In this document: positions 36,627 to 45,868 of the stretch, in pieces
Layout of the letters: each line of letters opens with the position of its first letter
How positions within the stretch are numbered: position 1 is the stretch's first letter
Assembly (NCBI RefSeq): GCF_900156625.1
Contig: NZ_FTOB01000004.1
Span: 372,001-436,000 of the forward strand
Length of the DNA: 64,000 nucleotides
DNA from: Zobellia uliginosa
GTDB lineage: Bacteria; Bacteroidota; Bacteroidia; Flavobacteriales; Flavobacteriaceae
Reading direction: 5' to 3'
The notes under the pieces: generated by a model
What the model saw: only the letters and a program-made list of their open reading frames with translations
Database searches by the model: none
Told to the model about the DNA's origin: nothing
Position numbers and translations under genes: made by a program

Positions 36627-37616
36627 CTAGGGTTCCAAACGTGGCCTAGAATCTAAATGATTGGTGTTCCAGATTGCCATTTGCTTGCTAGGGTCGATAT
36701 TTCCACCGGACAAAATCACCATTACGCGTTTTTTCGATGTGCTGTGTTTTAGCCATTTGACCACCCCTGCCATGGCCATGGCACTGGTAGGTTCAACGTG
36801 CAATTTCAATAAATGGGTCAGCCATTGGGTCCAGTATATCAACTTTGATTCTTCCACTTCGTACAGGGCATCGAGCAATTTCAGGTACTCGAAGGTAATA
36901 TCGCCTACGGCCATGGTCATGGCCCCATCGGCTAGGGTGTCGGGCGTTGCACTTAATTTTTGAATACGGTTGGTGCGTAACGATTGCGCCGCATCGTTGG
37001 CGTTTAAAGGTTCAACTCCGATAACTTGGGTTTTGGGCGATAGGGCGTGGGTTGCGATAAGCGTACCCGATAATAGTCCCCCACCGCCACAGGGCGCGAA
37101 AACGGCGTCAAGATTATCGACTTGTTCGATGGCCTCGCAAATGGCGGTTCCTTGGCCGGCTATTACTTGGTGATGGTTGTACGGGGGAATCCAATAGGCG
37201 CCTTTTTCTTTGGATGCGGCAAGGACAAGGGCGTCGGCCATGTTTCTGTCTTTGCATAGTTCAACATGGGCTTCGTACGATTGGGTAGCCTGTATTTTTA
37301 TTTTAGAGGCGTAGGCCGGCATATAGATGGTGGCCGGAATGTTGAACTGTCGGGAGGCCCACGCCACGGCCTGCGAATGGTTGCCCGAGCTATTCGCGAT
37401 AACATGTTCGGGTCTCTCCTTGTTTTCAATGAGCCAAGCCAATGTGTTGCAGGCGCCCCTGGCTTTAAAGGCTCCTATTTTCTGTAGGCATTCCGCCTTG
37501 AAATATATTTCATGTCCGAGCCAGTCGTTGAGAAGGGAAGAGCTGAAAATCGGTGTTTCATGAACAAGACCATGGATACGTATCCTGGCTTTTTTGATGT
37601 CTTCAATGGTAGGCAT
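36627..37616 (-). CDS. Threonine/serine dehydratase-like PLP enzyme
   Basis: A 329-residue fold-type II PLP enzyme. The Schiff-base Lys is in KIGAFKARGA (Ser replaced by Ala), with the phosphate loop SSGNHSQAVA and PCGGGGLLSG, and SGGNID at the end. It lacks the C-terminal ACT-like domain of biosynthetic threonine deaminase (about 510 residues), so it fits catabolic threonine/serine dehydratase or serine racemase-type enzymes; substrate is not decided. It converges with the M90 peptidase gene. Confidence 0.87.
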   Translation of the reverse strand: MPTIEDIKKARIRIHGLVHETPIFSSSLLNDWLGHEIYFKAECLQKIGAFKARGACNTLAWLIENKERPEHVIANSSGNHSQAVAWASRQFNIPATIYMPAYASKIKIQATQSYEAHVELCKDRNMADALVLAASKEKGAYWIPPYNHHQVIAGQGTAICEAIEQVDNLDAVFAPCGGGGLLSGTLIATHALSPKTQVIGVEPLNANDAAQSLRTNRIQKLSATPDTLADGAMTMAVGDITFEYLKLLDALYEVEESKLIYWTQWLTHLLKLHVEPTSAMAMAGVVKWLKHSTSKKRVMVILSGGNIDPSKQMAIWNTNHLDSRPRLEP

Positions 37617-37665
37617 GGCAAATTTTTATGGTATTACAGTAACGGACAGACTCCCTAAAGCGCTG

Positions 37666-40185
37666 CTAAAATCGCAGCCTAAAGCTGGCGTTCGGGGTCA
37701 GGCCGAGTGAAACGTTGTCTACTTTTTCAATTTCATTGGTTTCGTTCAGACGATAGTAGGTATTCAATATATTGTTCCGGCCCGTAAAATTCAAGACCGA
37801 AATTCCTGCAGAAGCCTTTAGTTTTTTGCCTATGCCAAAGTCATAGATGGCCGAGGCATCGGCACGTAGGTATTCGGGTAAGCGACTGCTGTTCGGTTCT
37901 TGGTAGTTGATGCGGTTTGGAAAAAAGGAGGTGTTCAAGGGCTCCTCTATGCTTGGTTGGGTGTAGGGTTTGCCCGTACGGTAATTCAGGCCTATGCCCA
38001 GTTTAAAATTCTTGATATTATAGGTGCCTGCAAAGGTAGCGGTATGTCTAATATCTAGGTTGTTCGGGAAATCGGGGGGCAGAACTTCCGAAAAGTGGTA
38101 GTTGTTCAAATTGTAGGTGTAGCTGGCCCATATACTGTAATCGTCCGTTTTTCTGTTGATCAAGAACTCAAGGCCTTTAACGTTGTACTTTCCCGTTTCG
38201 CCATTGAATTGGTCCTGGTTCTGAAATCCTTGGGTCAATGTGCTGATGCCGTTCACTTCCTTATAAAATGCTTCGAGGCCGAGATATAGGGTTTTGTGGT
38301 CGTAGTTGATTCCTATAGAGCCCTGTTTGCTTTGGGTGATGGGCAACCTATCGTCATCGGAAACGATCCAGCGGCGTTTTTCTATTCCGAGAAAATTTTG
38401 TTCTAGGTCGATGACCTGGTTGATGGCCTGGCTTTTAAATTCGCCCAATAGCTGTAGCTTCCACCTGTTGGTAAAGGCATAGTTTATGCTCAACCGGGGC
38501 TCAAGAAGATATTTGGTGAACGATTTCGGGTTTTCCAAATAATTCAGGCGCATACCCGCACGGCCATAGAGTCTGTTATCGGTTGAAGTATAGGTCAATT
38601 CGGAAAACAGCACATGGCTTTTAACGATATCGCGCTGATTGCTGGTATAGGGAGGTTGTGTGACCGCCGTCTTGTTCGAGATAGAGGTTTCAATAAATTG
38701 ATAGCCGTTTAGCCAATCTAAATTTTCGAAAAGGCTGTAATTCGTGTTCAGTTTCAACGCGGTTTCCTGTACTTCGTTGTTCTGGAAAAGAACTTGCTCC
38801 GCATTGCCCGATATATTCTGGGCCTCAAGTTTATAACGTGTTTGGTAGGCGTTTAAAGAGGTGCTGAACCTTTTGTTCCATTCGCTTTTTACGGAAGCCC
38901 CCAGAGATAGGTTCGTTTGGCTAAGTGCGCTTTGAATTTCATCGTTCGTGTCCATGTCCCTTTCCGAATAGTCCAAGAGATTGTTGATGTTGATGAAGCT
39001 CAAGCTTAGTTTGTGTTTATTGTCGATGTTGTAGAGTAGCTTTCCCGTAAAGTCATAGAAATAAAAATTACCGTCTCGGGAGACCTGACTGTCTTCGAAG
39101 ACACGGGTAAAGAACTTGTCGTAAGTAGGGGTGTCTAAAAAGTCGGTCAAGGATCTTCGCGCCGAAAACTGAACGGCCAATTTTTCGTTCAGGGGCAGGT
39201 GGGCGTATACATCTCCCCCGATAAGGTTTAGGCCTGCACCGGCAAAATAGGTGTCGGCAATACTGTCTCTGGTCCGCATATCGATAATACCGCTTACACC
39301 ATCGCCATATTGGCTGCTGCTGCCGTTTTTAATCAGGGTGACCTTGTCGGTCAGGTAGGGGTTGAAAGCGGATATCAGCCCGAAGAAATGGCCCGATTGG
39401 TACATCTTGATGCCGTCCCATAAAATGAGGTTTTGGTCGTTACTGCCTCCGCGTATGTTGATATTCGATACCGTCTCGTCTATACTTTTGATACCGGGTA
39501 AGGCTTGAACGGTCTGAAGAACATCAGGTTCTATCAGCCCAGGTAAAATGCCAAACTCCTTACTGTTCATTTGAACACTGCCGTCGAGTTGTTTTATAAG
39601 TCCCTTGGTCAAAAATTCGTAGACGACCACTTCTTCGAGCTGTTGGTAATATTGGGCAAGCAATAGGGTCTTGCAAGGCTCTTTGGTCACCAGCTCATCG
39701 GCATTGACAAAAAGGGTCTTGTAGCCTAAATATTTTATTTGCAGTTTGGCATCGCGGGGCACCCCTTTAAATGAAAAGTTCCCGTTTTCGTCAATAATGC
39801 TGCTGAAAGCGGTGCCCAATACGGTTACTGTGGCCCCGTAAAGGGTATTCATTTTAAAGTTATCGTAAACCGTACCGCAGATATCGATTGTTGGGCTTCG
39901 GGTAAGGGTGTAGTAGCGGTCGTTCAGTTTTTCGATCAGAACCTGGGTTTGCGATTCGATCAGTTGCAAGATGGTGTTAAGTTCGGTGGCATCGGGGGCC
40001 TCGACAAGCACATCGCGTATATCGTCATCGGCATAAGAGAATTTTATATCAAACTCATGCTCTAGTTTCTGGAGATATGTGGTCAAGGGAATATGGGCTC
40101 TGTTTTGGGCATAAATGCCGCAGGAACAGAAAAAACTCATGAGGGCGATTAAAAAATGAAAGAGTTTACGAATTTTAATTGCCAT
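37666..40185 (-). CDS. TonB-dependent receptor with STN signalling domain
   Basis: An 839-residue outer-membrane receptor. After a signal peptide (about 27 residues) come an STN domain (about 30-90) used to signal to FecR, a carboxypeptidase-regulatory-like beta-sandwich (about 100-180), a plug domain with the plug motif around LPGIKSIDETVSNINIRGG, and a 22-strand barrel to the end. It has no SusD partner here. The start at 40185 overlaps the fecR stop by 11 bases; an upstream in-frame Met at 40209 does not give a better signal peptide. Ligand unknown. Confidence 0.9.
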   Translation of the reverse strand: MAIKIRKLFHFLIALMSFFCSCGIYAQNRAHIPLTTYLQKLEHEFDIKFSYADDDIRDVLVEAPDATELNTILQLIESQTQVLIEKLNDRYYTLTRSPTIDICGTVYDNFKMNTLYGATVTVLGTAFSSIIDENGNFSFKGVPRDAKLQIKYLGYKTLFVNADELVTKEPCKTLLLAQYYQQLEEVVVYEFLTKGLIKQLDGSVQMNSKEFGILPGLIEPDVLQTVQALPGIKSIDETVSNINIRGGSNDQNLILWDGIKMYQSGHFFGLISAFNPYLTDKVTLIKNGSSSQYGDGVSGIIDMRTRDSIADTYFAGAGLNLIGGDVYAHLPLNEKLAVQFSARRSLTDFLDTPTYDKFFTRVFEDSQVSRDGNFYFYDFTGKLLYNIDNKHKLSLSFININNLLDYSERDMDTNDEIQSALSQTNLSLGASVKSEWNKRFSTSLNAYQTRYKLEAQNISGNAEQVLFQNNEVQETALKLNTNYSLFENLDWLNGYQFIETSISNKTAVTQPPYTSNQRDIVKSHVLFSELTYTSTDNRLYGRAGMRLNYLENPKSFTKYLLEPRLSINYAFTNRWKLQLLGEFKSQAINQVIDLEQNFLGIEKRRWIVSDDDRLPITQSKQGSIGINYDHKTLYLGLEAFYKEVNGISTLTQGFQNQDQFNGETGKYNVKGLEFLINRKTDDYSIWASYTYNLNNYHFSEVLPPDFPNNLDIRHTATFAGTYNIKNFKLGIGLNYRTGKPYTQPSIEEPLNTSFFPNRINYQEPNSSRLPEYLRADASAIYDFGIGKKLKASAGISVLNFTGRNNILNTYYRLNETNEIEKVDNVSLGLTPNASFRLRF

Positions 40186-41077
40186 AGAAGAGCACTTTGC
40201 TGCCCTCAAATTTAAACTTTATTTGTGAAGGCGCACTTATGCTTTTTAACGCAAGCTTGGTATCGGTATTACTGAAAGTGCCGGTAAATAATTGGTCGGT
40301 ATCAATATTTTTGGTTTCTACCGTAATGTTGTGTTGTCGCGCAAACTCGTTCAAAACATATTTGAGGGGTACGCTCTTAAAAGAACTTTCATGGTTTAGC
40401 CAAGAAGGTTGCTCGGCTTTTGCTGCCCTTGCCTCTATAATCTTGCCGTCTATTACCATAAATGAACTGCCCGCAGGTAATTTACTTTCCTTGCCTTTGA
40501 AGGTAACGCTTACCAAGCCTTCGTAGCAGGTGACCTCAAAAAAGCCCTCCCTATTCTCTACATTGAACTGCGTACCCAATACGGCAACGGTTCCGGCATC
40601 GGTGGCAACCGTAAAACGTTTGCCTTTGGCGACTCTAAAGAAGGCTTCACCTTTAAGGGTAACGTTGCGTTCTTTGTTCCATTTCCGTTCACTGAACGAA
40701 AGTTCGGAATCGGCATTTAATAAGACTTCGGAATTGTCAGGGAGTAGAATTTCTCTGTTTTCGGCATATTGGGTCACTATATTTTTATCTAAAGTGTTGA
40801 GGTAAAAATAAGAGCCGAACATGATTATGGCCGCTGCGGCCGCAACGCGTAAAAACTTTTTAAACGGATGGAGCTGTACTACCTTGCCGTCTTTTAAGGT
40901 ACGTTGGTTCTTTAAGGCCATAAGGGCTTCGTCTGCGTTGAAATCAGGACTCCTCAGCTGATTGGAAGCAGCAACGATTCGCTCATACGAAGCGTACTCG
41001 GCAGATTTTTTAAACGCTGCGAGCTCGGCCTCGGTGAGGTCGTTGTTCAACCATTTTGCTAAGTGATTTTCTTGCAT
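40175..41077 (-). CDS. FecR-type anti-sigma factor
   Basis: A 300-residue inner-membrane regulator. The N-terminal cytoplasmic part (1-70) precedes a membrane span at about 73-95 (FLRVAAAAAIIMFGSYFYL), then the FecR domain (LPDNSEVLLNADSELSF, AFFRVAKGKRFTVAT, GTQFNVENRE) and a C-terminal DUF4974-like repeat that meets the STN domain of the receptor. It sits between the sigma gene and the receptor, as in FecI/FecR systems. Confidence 0.93.
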   Translation of the reverse strand: MQENHLAKWLNNDLTEAELAAFKKSAEYASYERIVAASNQLRSPDFNADEALMALKNQRTLKDGKVVQLHPFKKFLRVAAAAAIIMFGSYFYLNTLDKNIVTQYAENREILLPDNSEVLLNADSELSFSERKWNKERNVTLKGEAFFRVAKGKRFTVATDAGTVAVLGTQFNVENREGFFEVTCYEGLVSVTFKGKESKLPAGSSFMVIDGKIIEARAAKAEQPSWLNHESSFKSVPLKYVLNEFARQHNITVETKNIDTDQLFTGTFSNTDTKLALKSISAPSQIKFKFEGSKVLFYGN

Positions 41078-41173
41078 CGATTCTAGCTTTATGCCTTAAT
41101 AACAACTCATTACGTAAATACCCTACTTTTTATTGGTACTATTTGTTCGTTAATGAGGAAAAAATAACTTTCC

Positions 41174-41269
41174 TACTAACTACTAACTACTAACTACTAA
41201 CTACTAACTACTAACTACTAACTACTAACTACTAACTACTAACTACTAACTACTAACTACTAACTACTA
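41174..41269. repeat. Heptanucleotide tandem repeat (TACTAAC)13
   Basis: Thirteen perfect copies of TACTAAC fill 41174-41264, followed by a partial TACTA. On the operon strand it reads (GTTAGTA)n. It begins 3 bases after the sigma stop and ends 97 bases before the fecR start, so copy changes would alter intergenic length, not either reading frame. No interruption or spacer is seen, so it is not a CRISPR. Confidence 0.97.
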
Positions 41270-41272
41270 TAG

Positions 41273-41785
41273 CTATATCCCTTCAATTTCTTCCCTAAGG
41301 GCCTTAAGGGCCAAATGCATCCTTTTTTCAATGGCTTTTACGCTTACCCCTTCCATTTCGGCAATTTCCGCATATTTTTTTCCATCTATACGGTTCAATA
41401 GAAATGTAGAACGTTGGTTTTCGGGCAAACGGTCGAGTGCACGGTCGAGTTTTTGTCTGAACTCTTCCTCCTCCATTAAAAATTCGGGCGACTCGTTTGT
41501 ACTCTTTAAGGTCTTGTCGGCATATTTCAAACGGACCTTTTCGGCTTTTATCACGTTAAGGTAAAGGTTGTTCGCTACTGTGTATACATAAGACTTAGCA
41601 TTGTCAGGAGCTACCTTACCGCAGTTTTCCCAAAGTTTCAAAAATGCTTCCTGAACGGCGTCGTAGGCTTTCTCCTCATTGCCGAACTTATAATATATAT
41701 AGTTGAAAACCGTTTTAGAATTAGCTTTGAAAATTGCATCAAAGACTTGTTCTTCGCAAACATTGCCTGTATTTTTGGTTTTCAA
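41273..41785 (-). CDS. ECF RNA polymerase sigma factor (FecI-like)
   Basis: A 170-residue extracytoplasmic-function sigma factor. Region 2 has FNYIYYKFGNEEKAYDAVQEAFLKLWE split over residues 28-56, region 4 has LPENQRSTFLLNRIDGKKYAEIAE and EGVSVKAIEKRMHLAL. The start codon is TTG at 41785: no in-frame ATG precedes the conserved core. A perfect -7 box (TACCTTTG) lies at 41802-41809 on the same strand. It controls the fecR-receptor unit downstream. Confidence 0.9.
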   Translation of the reverse strand: MKTKNTGNVCEEQVFDAIFKANSKTVFNYIYYKFGNEEKAYDAVQEAFLKLWENCGKVAPDNAKSYVYTVANNLYLNVIKAEKVRLKYADKTLKSTNESPEFLMEEEEFRQKLDRALDRLPENQRSTFLLNRIDGKKYAEIAEMEGVSVKAIEKRMHLALKALREEIEGI

Positions 41786-41801
41786 GTAAGTTGATTTTTT
41801 T

Positions 41802-41809
41802 CAAAGGTA
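41802..41809 (-). promoter_or_regulatory. Predicted -7 box (TACCTTTG) of the ECF sigma gene
   Basis: An exact TAnnTTTG match on the minus strand, 16 bases before the TTG start at 41785. No TTG is seen at the -33 distance. Confidence 0.45.
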
Positions 41810-41894
41810 TTTGAAAAAATTGAAATTGAACAGGTAGGGTATTTTAAATTTTGGTTGTTTCAATCTTGAAGTGCCGATAAATTCCAAATCGAAT

Positions 41895-43268
41895 ATGAGA
41901 AAGTGTTTTAAATTTTGCCTAGTGGCTTTCCTACTGGCCACGTTCGTGGCTTTGACCTCTTGTCAGGAAGAAGAGCCCTTTGAAGAGCATATAGACACGG
42001 AGCTGACCTTGACCTCAGGGTCGGAAGTATTGGGCCTTTTGAAACGGATGGTCTCGAACGATGGCTCTTATGATAATATTATTGATAAGGCCAGTTGCTT
42101 GGAAGTCCAATTTCCCTACAAGGTCGTTGTCAATCAAAAGGAAATAGAGGTAGGGTCGGCCAAGGTTTTTCAGCTTATTGAAGATATTTTGGATGTAGCC
42201 GATGACGATGTCGACGAGCTGAAGATCATTTTTCCCATTACGGTAGTAACGGCCGATTATTTGGAAGTTGAGGTAAATTCGGCCGAGGAGCTTGAAAATT
42301 TGGCGGAACAATGTGTCGAGGGCGGCGATGATGCCGATATTGAATGTTGGGATTTATCGTATCCAGTAACGGTATTTACGTACAATCGTGATTTTCAGAA
42401 AACCGGCACCCTCGCCTTAGGGAATGATGCCGAGGTAAGGCGTTTTTTGGAAGGTCTCTCCGATTCCGATTTGATCAGCATCGATTTTCCCGTTAGTCTG
42501 GTAGCACTCGATGGTAGTAGTCTTGTAATAAGTTCAAATAGTGAGCTGGGCAGTGCCCTTAAGGAAGGGATTAAGGCTTGCAACGAAGATGATAACAACG
42601 ACCATAACGATGACGATTTTACCGAAACCGACCTTGGGGCGGACCTGGTAAAGTGCCCATGGCAAATTGTACGTATGGACCGGAAGGCTCTGGATAATAG
42701 TGCCCAATACGCTAAATATACCCTTATTTTTTCGGAAGAAGGGAAAGTGGTCGCTTATGACGATTACGGGTATAGCGTAGAAGGGGGGTGGAGTACTTCC
42801 GTAGTTGGGTACCGTGTGGTGGTAAAACTCGAGTTTAAGGAAGCTGTTGGATTTAATAATAGTTGGTATGTATATGAAATGGTCGAAGGCAAGATCAAGA
42901 TGTTCATAGAGGATGATGCCATTATTTTAGAGCGTTATTGCGAGTATGTACCGGCAGAACCCTGTAGCGATCAATTGGTAGGTGAAAAGTTGATGACATG
43001 CCAGTGGACCATTGCCGATGAAAAAGGCGAATCGACCACGGAGCTTTCCATAGGCTTTGGTCAAACCGATATGACGGTTTACGATGCCAAAGGGCAAATT
43101 GTCGACAAGGGAACTTGGAGGTTGTCGGAAAACCAATTGACCCTTACGGCCCTACAAAGTGATTTGGAAAGATATACAGGAGATTGGCAGTTATATCAGT
43201 GCTACGAAGACCGTATAAAAATAAAGAGAAAAGAAGAAATTGCAGTCTTGACAAAGGTTTGTCAATAA
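41895..43268 (+). CDS. Lipoprotein with four N-terminal and two C-terminal internal repeats
   Basis: A 457-residue lipoprotein (lipobox VALTSC, Cys23), family not recognised. Four diverged repeats begin near residues 73 (FPYKVVV), 113 (FPITVVT), 156 (YPVTVFT) and 198 (FPVSLVA), spaced 40-43 residues, each followed by an EVxS/SExEL-type helix. An acidic linker (231-248) leads to two lipocalin-like units starting at CPWQIV (254) and CQWTIA (369). The ATG at 41895 gives a proper signal peptide. It is divergent from the sigma factor gene and has its own terminator; a surface adhesion or binding role is possible. Confidence 0.72.
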   Translation: MRKCFKFCLVAFLLATFVALTSCQEEEPFEEHIDTELTLTSGSEVLGLLKRMVSNDGSYDNIIDKASCLEVQFPYKVVVNQKEIEVGSAKVFQLIEDILDVADDDVDELKIIFPITVVTADYLEVEVNSAEELENLAEQCVEGGDDADIECWDLSYPVTVFTYNRDFQKTGTLALGNDAEVRRFLEGLSDSDLISIDFPVSLVALDGSSLVISSNSELGSALKEGIKACNEDDNNDHNDDDFTETDLGADLVKCPWQIVRMDRKALDNSAQYAKYTLIFSEEGKVVAYDDYGYSVEGGWSTSVVGYRVVVKLEFKEAVGFNNSWYVYEMVEGKIKMFIEDDAIILERYCEYVPAEPCSDQLVGEKLMTCQWTIADEKGESTTELSIGFGQTDMTVYDAKGQIVDKGTWRLSENQLTLTALQSDLERYTGDWQLYQCYEDRIKIKRKEEIAVLTKVCQ

Positions 43269-43328
43269 AGATTTTTGTTTTAGATTGAATAACCCGACGC
43301 CTATTTTTGCCCCACAGAGTTTTGAAGG

Positions 43329-43357
43329 GCATCCATCGAAAGATGGATGCTTTTTTT
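43329..43357 (+). terminator. Rho-independent terminator after repeat lipoprotein
   Basis: GCATCCATC (43329-43337), GAAA loop, GATGGATGC (43342-43350) and seven T residues. Confidence 0.9.
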
Positions 43358-43407
43358 GTGATTTCATATTTTTTTCTTTACGGCCCGTTCTTTCCCTCAG
43401 TTATTAT

Positions 43408-43415
43408 TAAATTTG
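43408..43415 (+). promoter_or_regulatory. Predicted -7 box (TAAATTTG) of ffh
   Basis: An exact TAnnTTTG match 25 bases before the ffh ATG and downstream of the preceding terminator. Confidence 0.5.
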
Positions 43416-43440
43416 CCTTTCTTCAAAAGCAAGTAAGACG

Positions 43441-44778
43441 ATGTTCGACAATTTAAGTGAAAAGTTAGATAAGGCGCTCCACACCCTACGAGGGCATGGG
43501 CAGATTACGGAAATTAACGTTGCCGAGACCACTAAAGAGGTCCGACGGGCTTTGCTAGATGCCGATGTCAACTTTAGGATAGCCAAGGAGTTTACCAATA
43601 AGGTCAAGGAAAAAGCCCTAGGGCAAGATGTTTTGACCACCCTTCAGCCAGGGCAGCTAATGGTAAAGATCGTTAAAGACGAGCTTACCGAGCTCATGGG
43701 GGGCGAGACCGAGGGCATCAACCTTTCCGGTACCCCTTCCATTATTTTAATGTCAGGTCTTCAAGGTTCGGGTAAAACGACCTTTTCGGGTAAGTTGGCG
43801 AACTTCCTTAAGAACAAGAAAACAAAGAAACCGCTTTTGGTGGCCTGTGATGTATACCGCCCTGCGGCTATCGATCAGTTGCACGTAGTAGGTGAGCAGA
43901 TAGGGGTAGAGGTATATTCCGACCGTGGGAATACCGATCCGGTTGCTATCGCACAGGCCGGTATAGCCAAGGCCAAGTCCGAAGGTTATAATGTGGTCAT
44001 TATAGATACGGCCGGTCGTTTGGCGGTAGATGAAGAGATGATGAACGAAATCTCTGAAATCCATAAGGCCATTCAACCCCAAGAAACACTTTTTGTAGTG
44101 GATTCGATGACGGGTCAAGATGCGGTCAATACGGCCAAGGCCTTTAACGATATTTTGAATTTTGACGGGGTAGTACTGACCAAGCTGGACGGTGATACCC
44201 GTGGTGGGGCGGCAATTTCGATTAAATCGGTTGTTGATAAGCCAATAAAGTTTATCGGTACCGGCGAGAAGATGGAAGCTATAGATGTCTTTCACCCTTC
44301 GCGTATGGCCGAGCGAATTTTGGGAATGGGCGATGTGGTTTCCTTGGTGGAACGGGCCCAAGAACAATTCGATGAAGAAGAGGCTCGCAAGATCCAAAAG
44401 AAAATTGCCAAGAATAAATTCGGTTTCGATGACTTCCTTTCCCAAATACAACAAATCAAAAAGATGGGGAACATCAAAGACTTGATGGGGATGATTCCTG
44501 GAGCCGGAAAGGCTTTGAAAGGACTGGATATCGATGATGATGCCTTTAAACATATCGAGGCCATAATTCACAGTATGACCCCTGACGAGCGGTCTAACCC
44601 TTCTAAATTGAACGTAAGTCGCAAAAAGCGAATCGCCAAGGGAAGTGGTAGGGATATGCGGGAAGTGAACCAACTGTTGAAGCAGTTTGACCAGATGAGC
44701 AAAATGATGAAGATGATGCAAGGTGGCGGTGGTAAGAAGATGATGCAGATGATGGGCAATATGAGAGGTATGAAATAA
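43441..44778 (+). CDS. ffh: Signal recognition particle protein Ffh
   Basis: A 445-residue SRP54 GTPase that binds signal sequences with 4.5S RNA and docks to FtsY. The N domain comes first, then the G domain with P-loop GLQGSGKTTFSGKLA, DTAGRLAVDEEMM and TKLDGDTRGGAA, and the Met-rich M domain ending MMKMMQGGGGKKMMQMM. Length is normal. folD follows 68 bases later. Confidence 0.98.
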   Translation: MFDNLSEKLDKALHTLRGHGQITEINVAETTKEVRRALLDADVNFRIAKEFTNKVKEKALGQDVLTTLQPGQLMVKIVKDELTELMGGETEGINLSGTPSIILMSGLQGSGKTTFSGKLANFLKNKKTKKPLLVACDVYRPAAIDQLHVVGEQIGVEVYSDRGNTDPVAIAQAGIAKAKSEGYNVVIIDTAGRLAVDEEMMNEISEIHKAIQPQETLFVVDSMTGQDAVNTAKAFNDILNFDGVVLTKLDGDTRGGAAISIKSVVDKPIKFIGTGEKMEAIDVFHPSRMAERILGMGDVVSLVERAQEQFDEEEARKIQKKIAKNKFGFDDFLSQIQQIKKMGNIKDLMGMIPGAGKALKGLDIDDDAFKHIEAIIHSMTPDERSNPSKLNVSRKKRIAKGSGRDMREVNQLLKQFDQMSKMMKMMQGGGGKKMMQMMGNMRGMK

Positions 44779-44846
44779 TACCCGAACGAATAAAGAAAAT
44801 GGGGTTCGCCCCCTTGTAAAAATAGCGCAGACCGTAACCGAACATT

Positions 44847-45731
44847 ATGAAATTACTAGACGGAAAAAAAGTATCGAACCAAATCAAGGATGAAATCGCC
44901 ATAGAAGTGGCGGGAATGAAAGAAAGAGGCGAGAAAGTGCCGCATTTGGCGGCCGTTCTTGTTGGTAACGATGGGGCCAGTTTAACTTACGTGGGCAGCA
45001 AAGTGCGTTCGTGTAAAAAAATCGGCTTTGAATCTACTTTGATCCACTTGCCGAGCGAAACTACAGAGGAGGAATTGCTGCGGCAGGTACACCAGTTGAA
45101 CACCGATCCCGATATTGATGGGTATATCGTGCAACTTCCCTTGCCCAAACATATCGATGAGGAAAAAGTGTTGATGGCGGTAAACCCCGATAAAGACGTA
45201 GATGGTTTTCACCCGACCAATTTCGGTAAAATGGCCTTGGATATGGAAACCTTTATTTCTGCCACCCCTTTCGGTATTATGGAGCTTCTAAAGCGTTATG
45301 ATGTAGATACCGAGGGCAAGCATGCCGTAGTGATCGGACGTAGCCATATCGTAGGGAGGCCGATAAGTATCTTAATGAGCCAAAAAGGAAAGGCGGCCAA
45401 CTGCACCGTAACTTTGGCGCACAGCCGAACAAAAAATATCAAGGAACTTACGCTTCAAGCCGATATCGTGGTGTCTGCATTGGGTGTTCCGCATTTTCTC
45501 AAGGCCGATATGGTCAAGGAAGGTGCCGTTATTATCGATGTGGGTATTACCAGGGTAGCCGATGAAACCAAGGAAAAAGGGTATTATATCACCGGAGATG
45601 TAGATTTTGAAAGTGTGGGCCCCAAAGCTTCTTTTATCACCCCGGTTCCTGGGGGCGTTGGTCCAATGACTATTGCTATGCTGTTAAAGAATACGCTTTT
45701 AGCCAGGGAGCGGCATAGAAATGCCGATTAG
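44847..45731 (+). CDS. folD: Methylenetetrahydrofolate dehydrogenase/cyclohydrolase
   Basis: A 294-residue bifunctional enzyme interconverting 5,10-methylene- and 10-formyl-THF in one-carbon metabolism. Motifs are [17 protein letters not shown] with the catalytic Lys, [28 protein letters not shown], the NADP loop [14 protein letters not shown] and [13 protein letters not shown]. It follows ffh on the same strand; the GGGGTTCGCCCC hairpin in the 68-base gap is too weak to call a terminator. Confidence 0.97.
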   Translation: MKLLDGKKVSNQIKDEIAIEVAGMKERGEKVPHLAAVLVGNDGASLTYVGSKVRSCKKIGFESTLIHLPSETTEEELLRQVHQLNTDPDIDGYIVQLPLPKHIDEEKVLMAVNPDKDVDGFHPTNFGKMALDMETFISATPFGIMELLKRYDVDTEGKHAVVIGRSHIVGRPISILMSQKGKAANCTVTLAHSRTKNIKELTLQADIVVSALGVPHFLKADMVKEGAVIIDVGITRVADETKEKGYYITGDVDFESVGPKASFITPVPGGVGPMTIAMLLKNTLLARERHRNAD

Positions 45732-45868
45732 TTTTTGTTAGGTAGTGGGTCTTATTGGTAGGGTATTCTTAGAAATTAGGCAAAGTTGTTGATTATTAGT
45801 CGCTAACTAAGGCTGATATACAACAATTTGTTATAGTTTTACGTTCGTTCCTAATATACCTGCTCCAA

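Noticed and set aside
41174-41269. CRISPR-like repeat array
   Set aside because: The 7-bp units are contiguous without spacers and no cas genes are near.
44801-44813. Terminator between ffh and folD
   Set aside because: GGGGTTCGCCCC is a short hairpin and no T tract follows, so read-through is likely.
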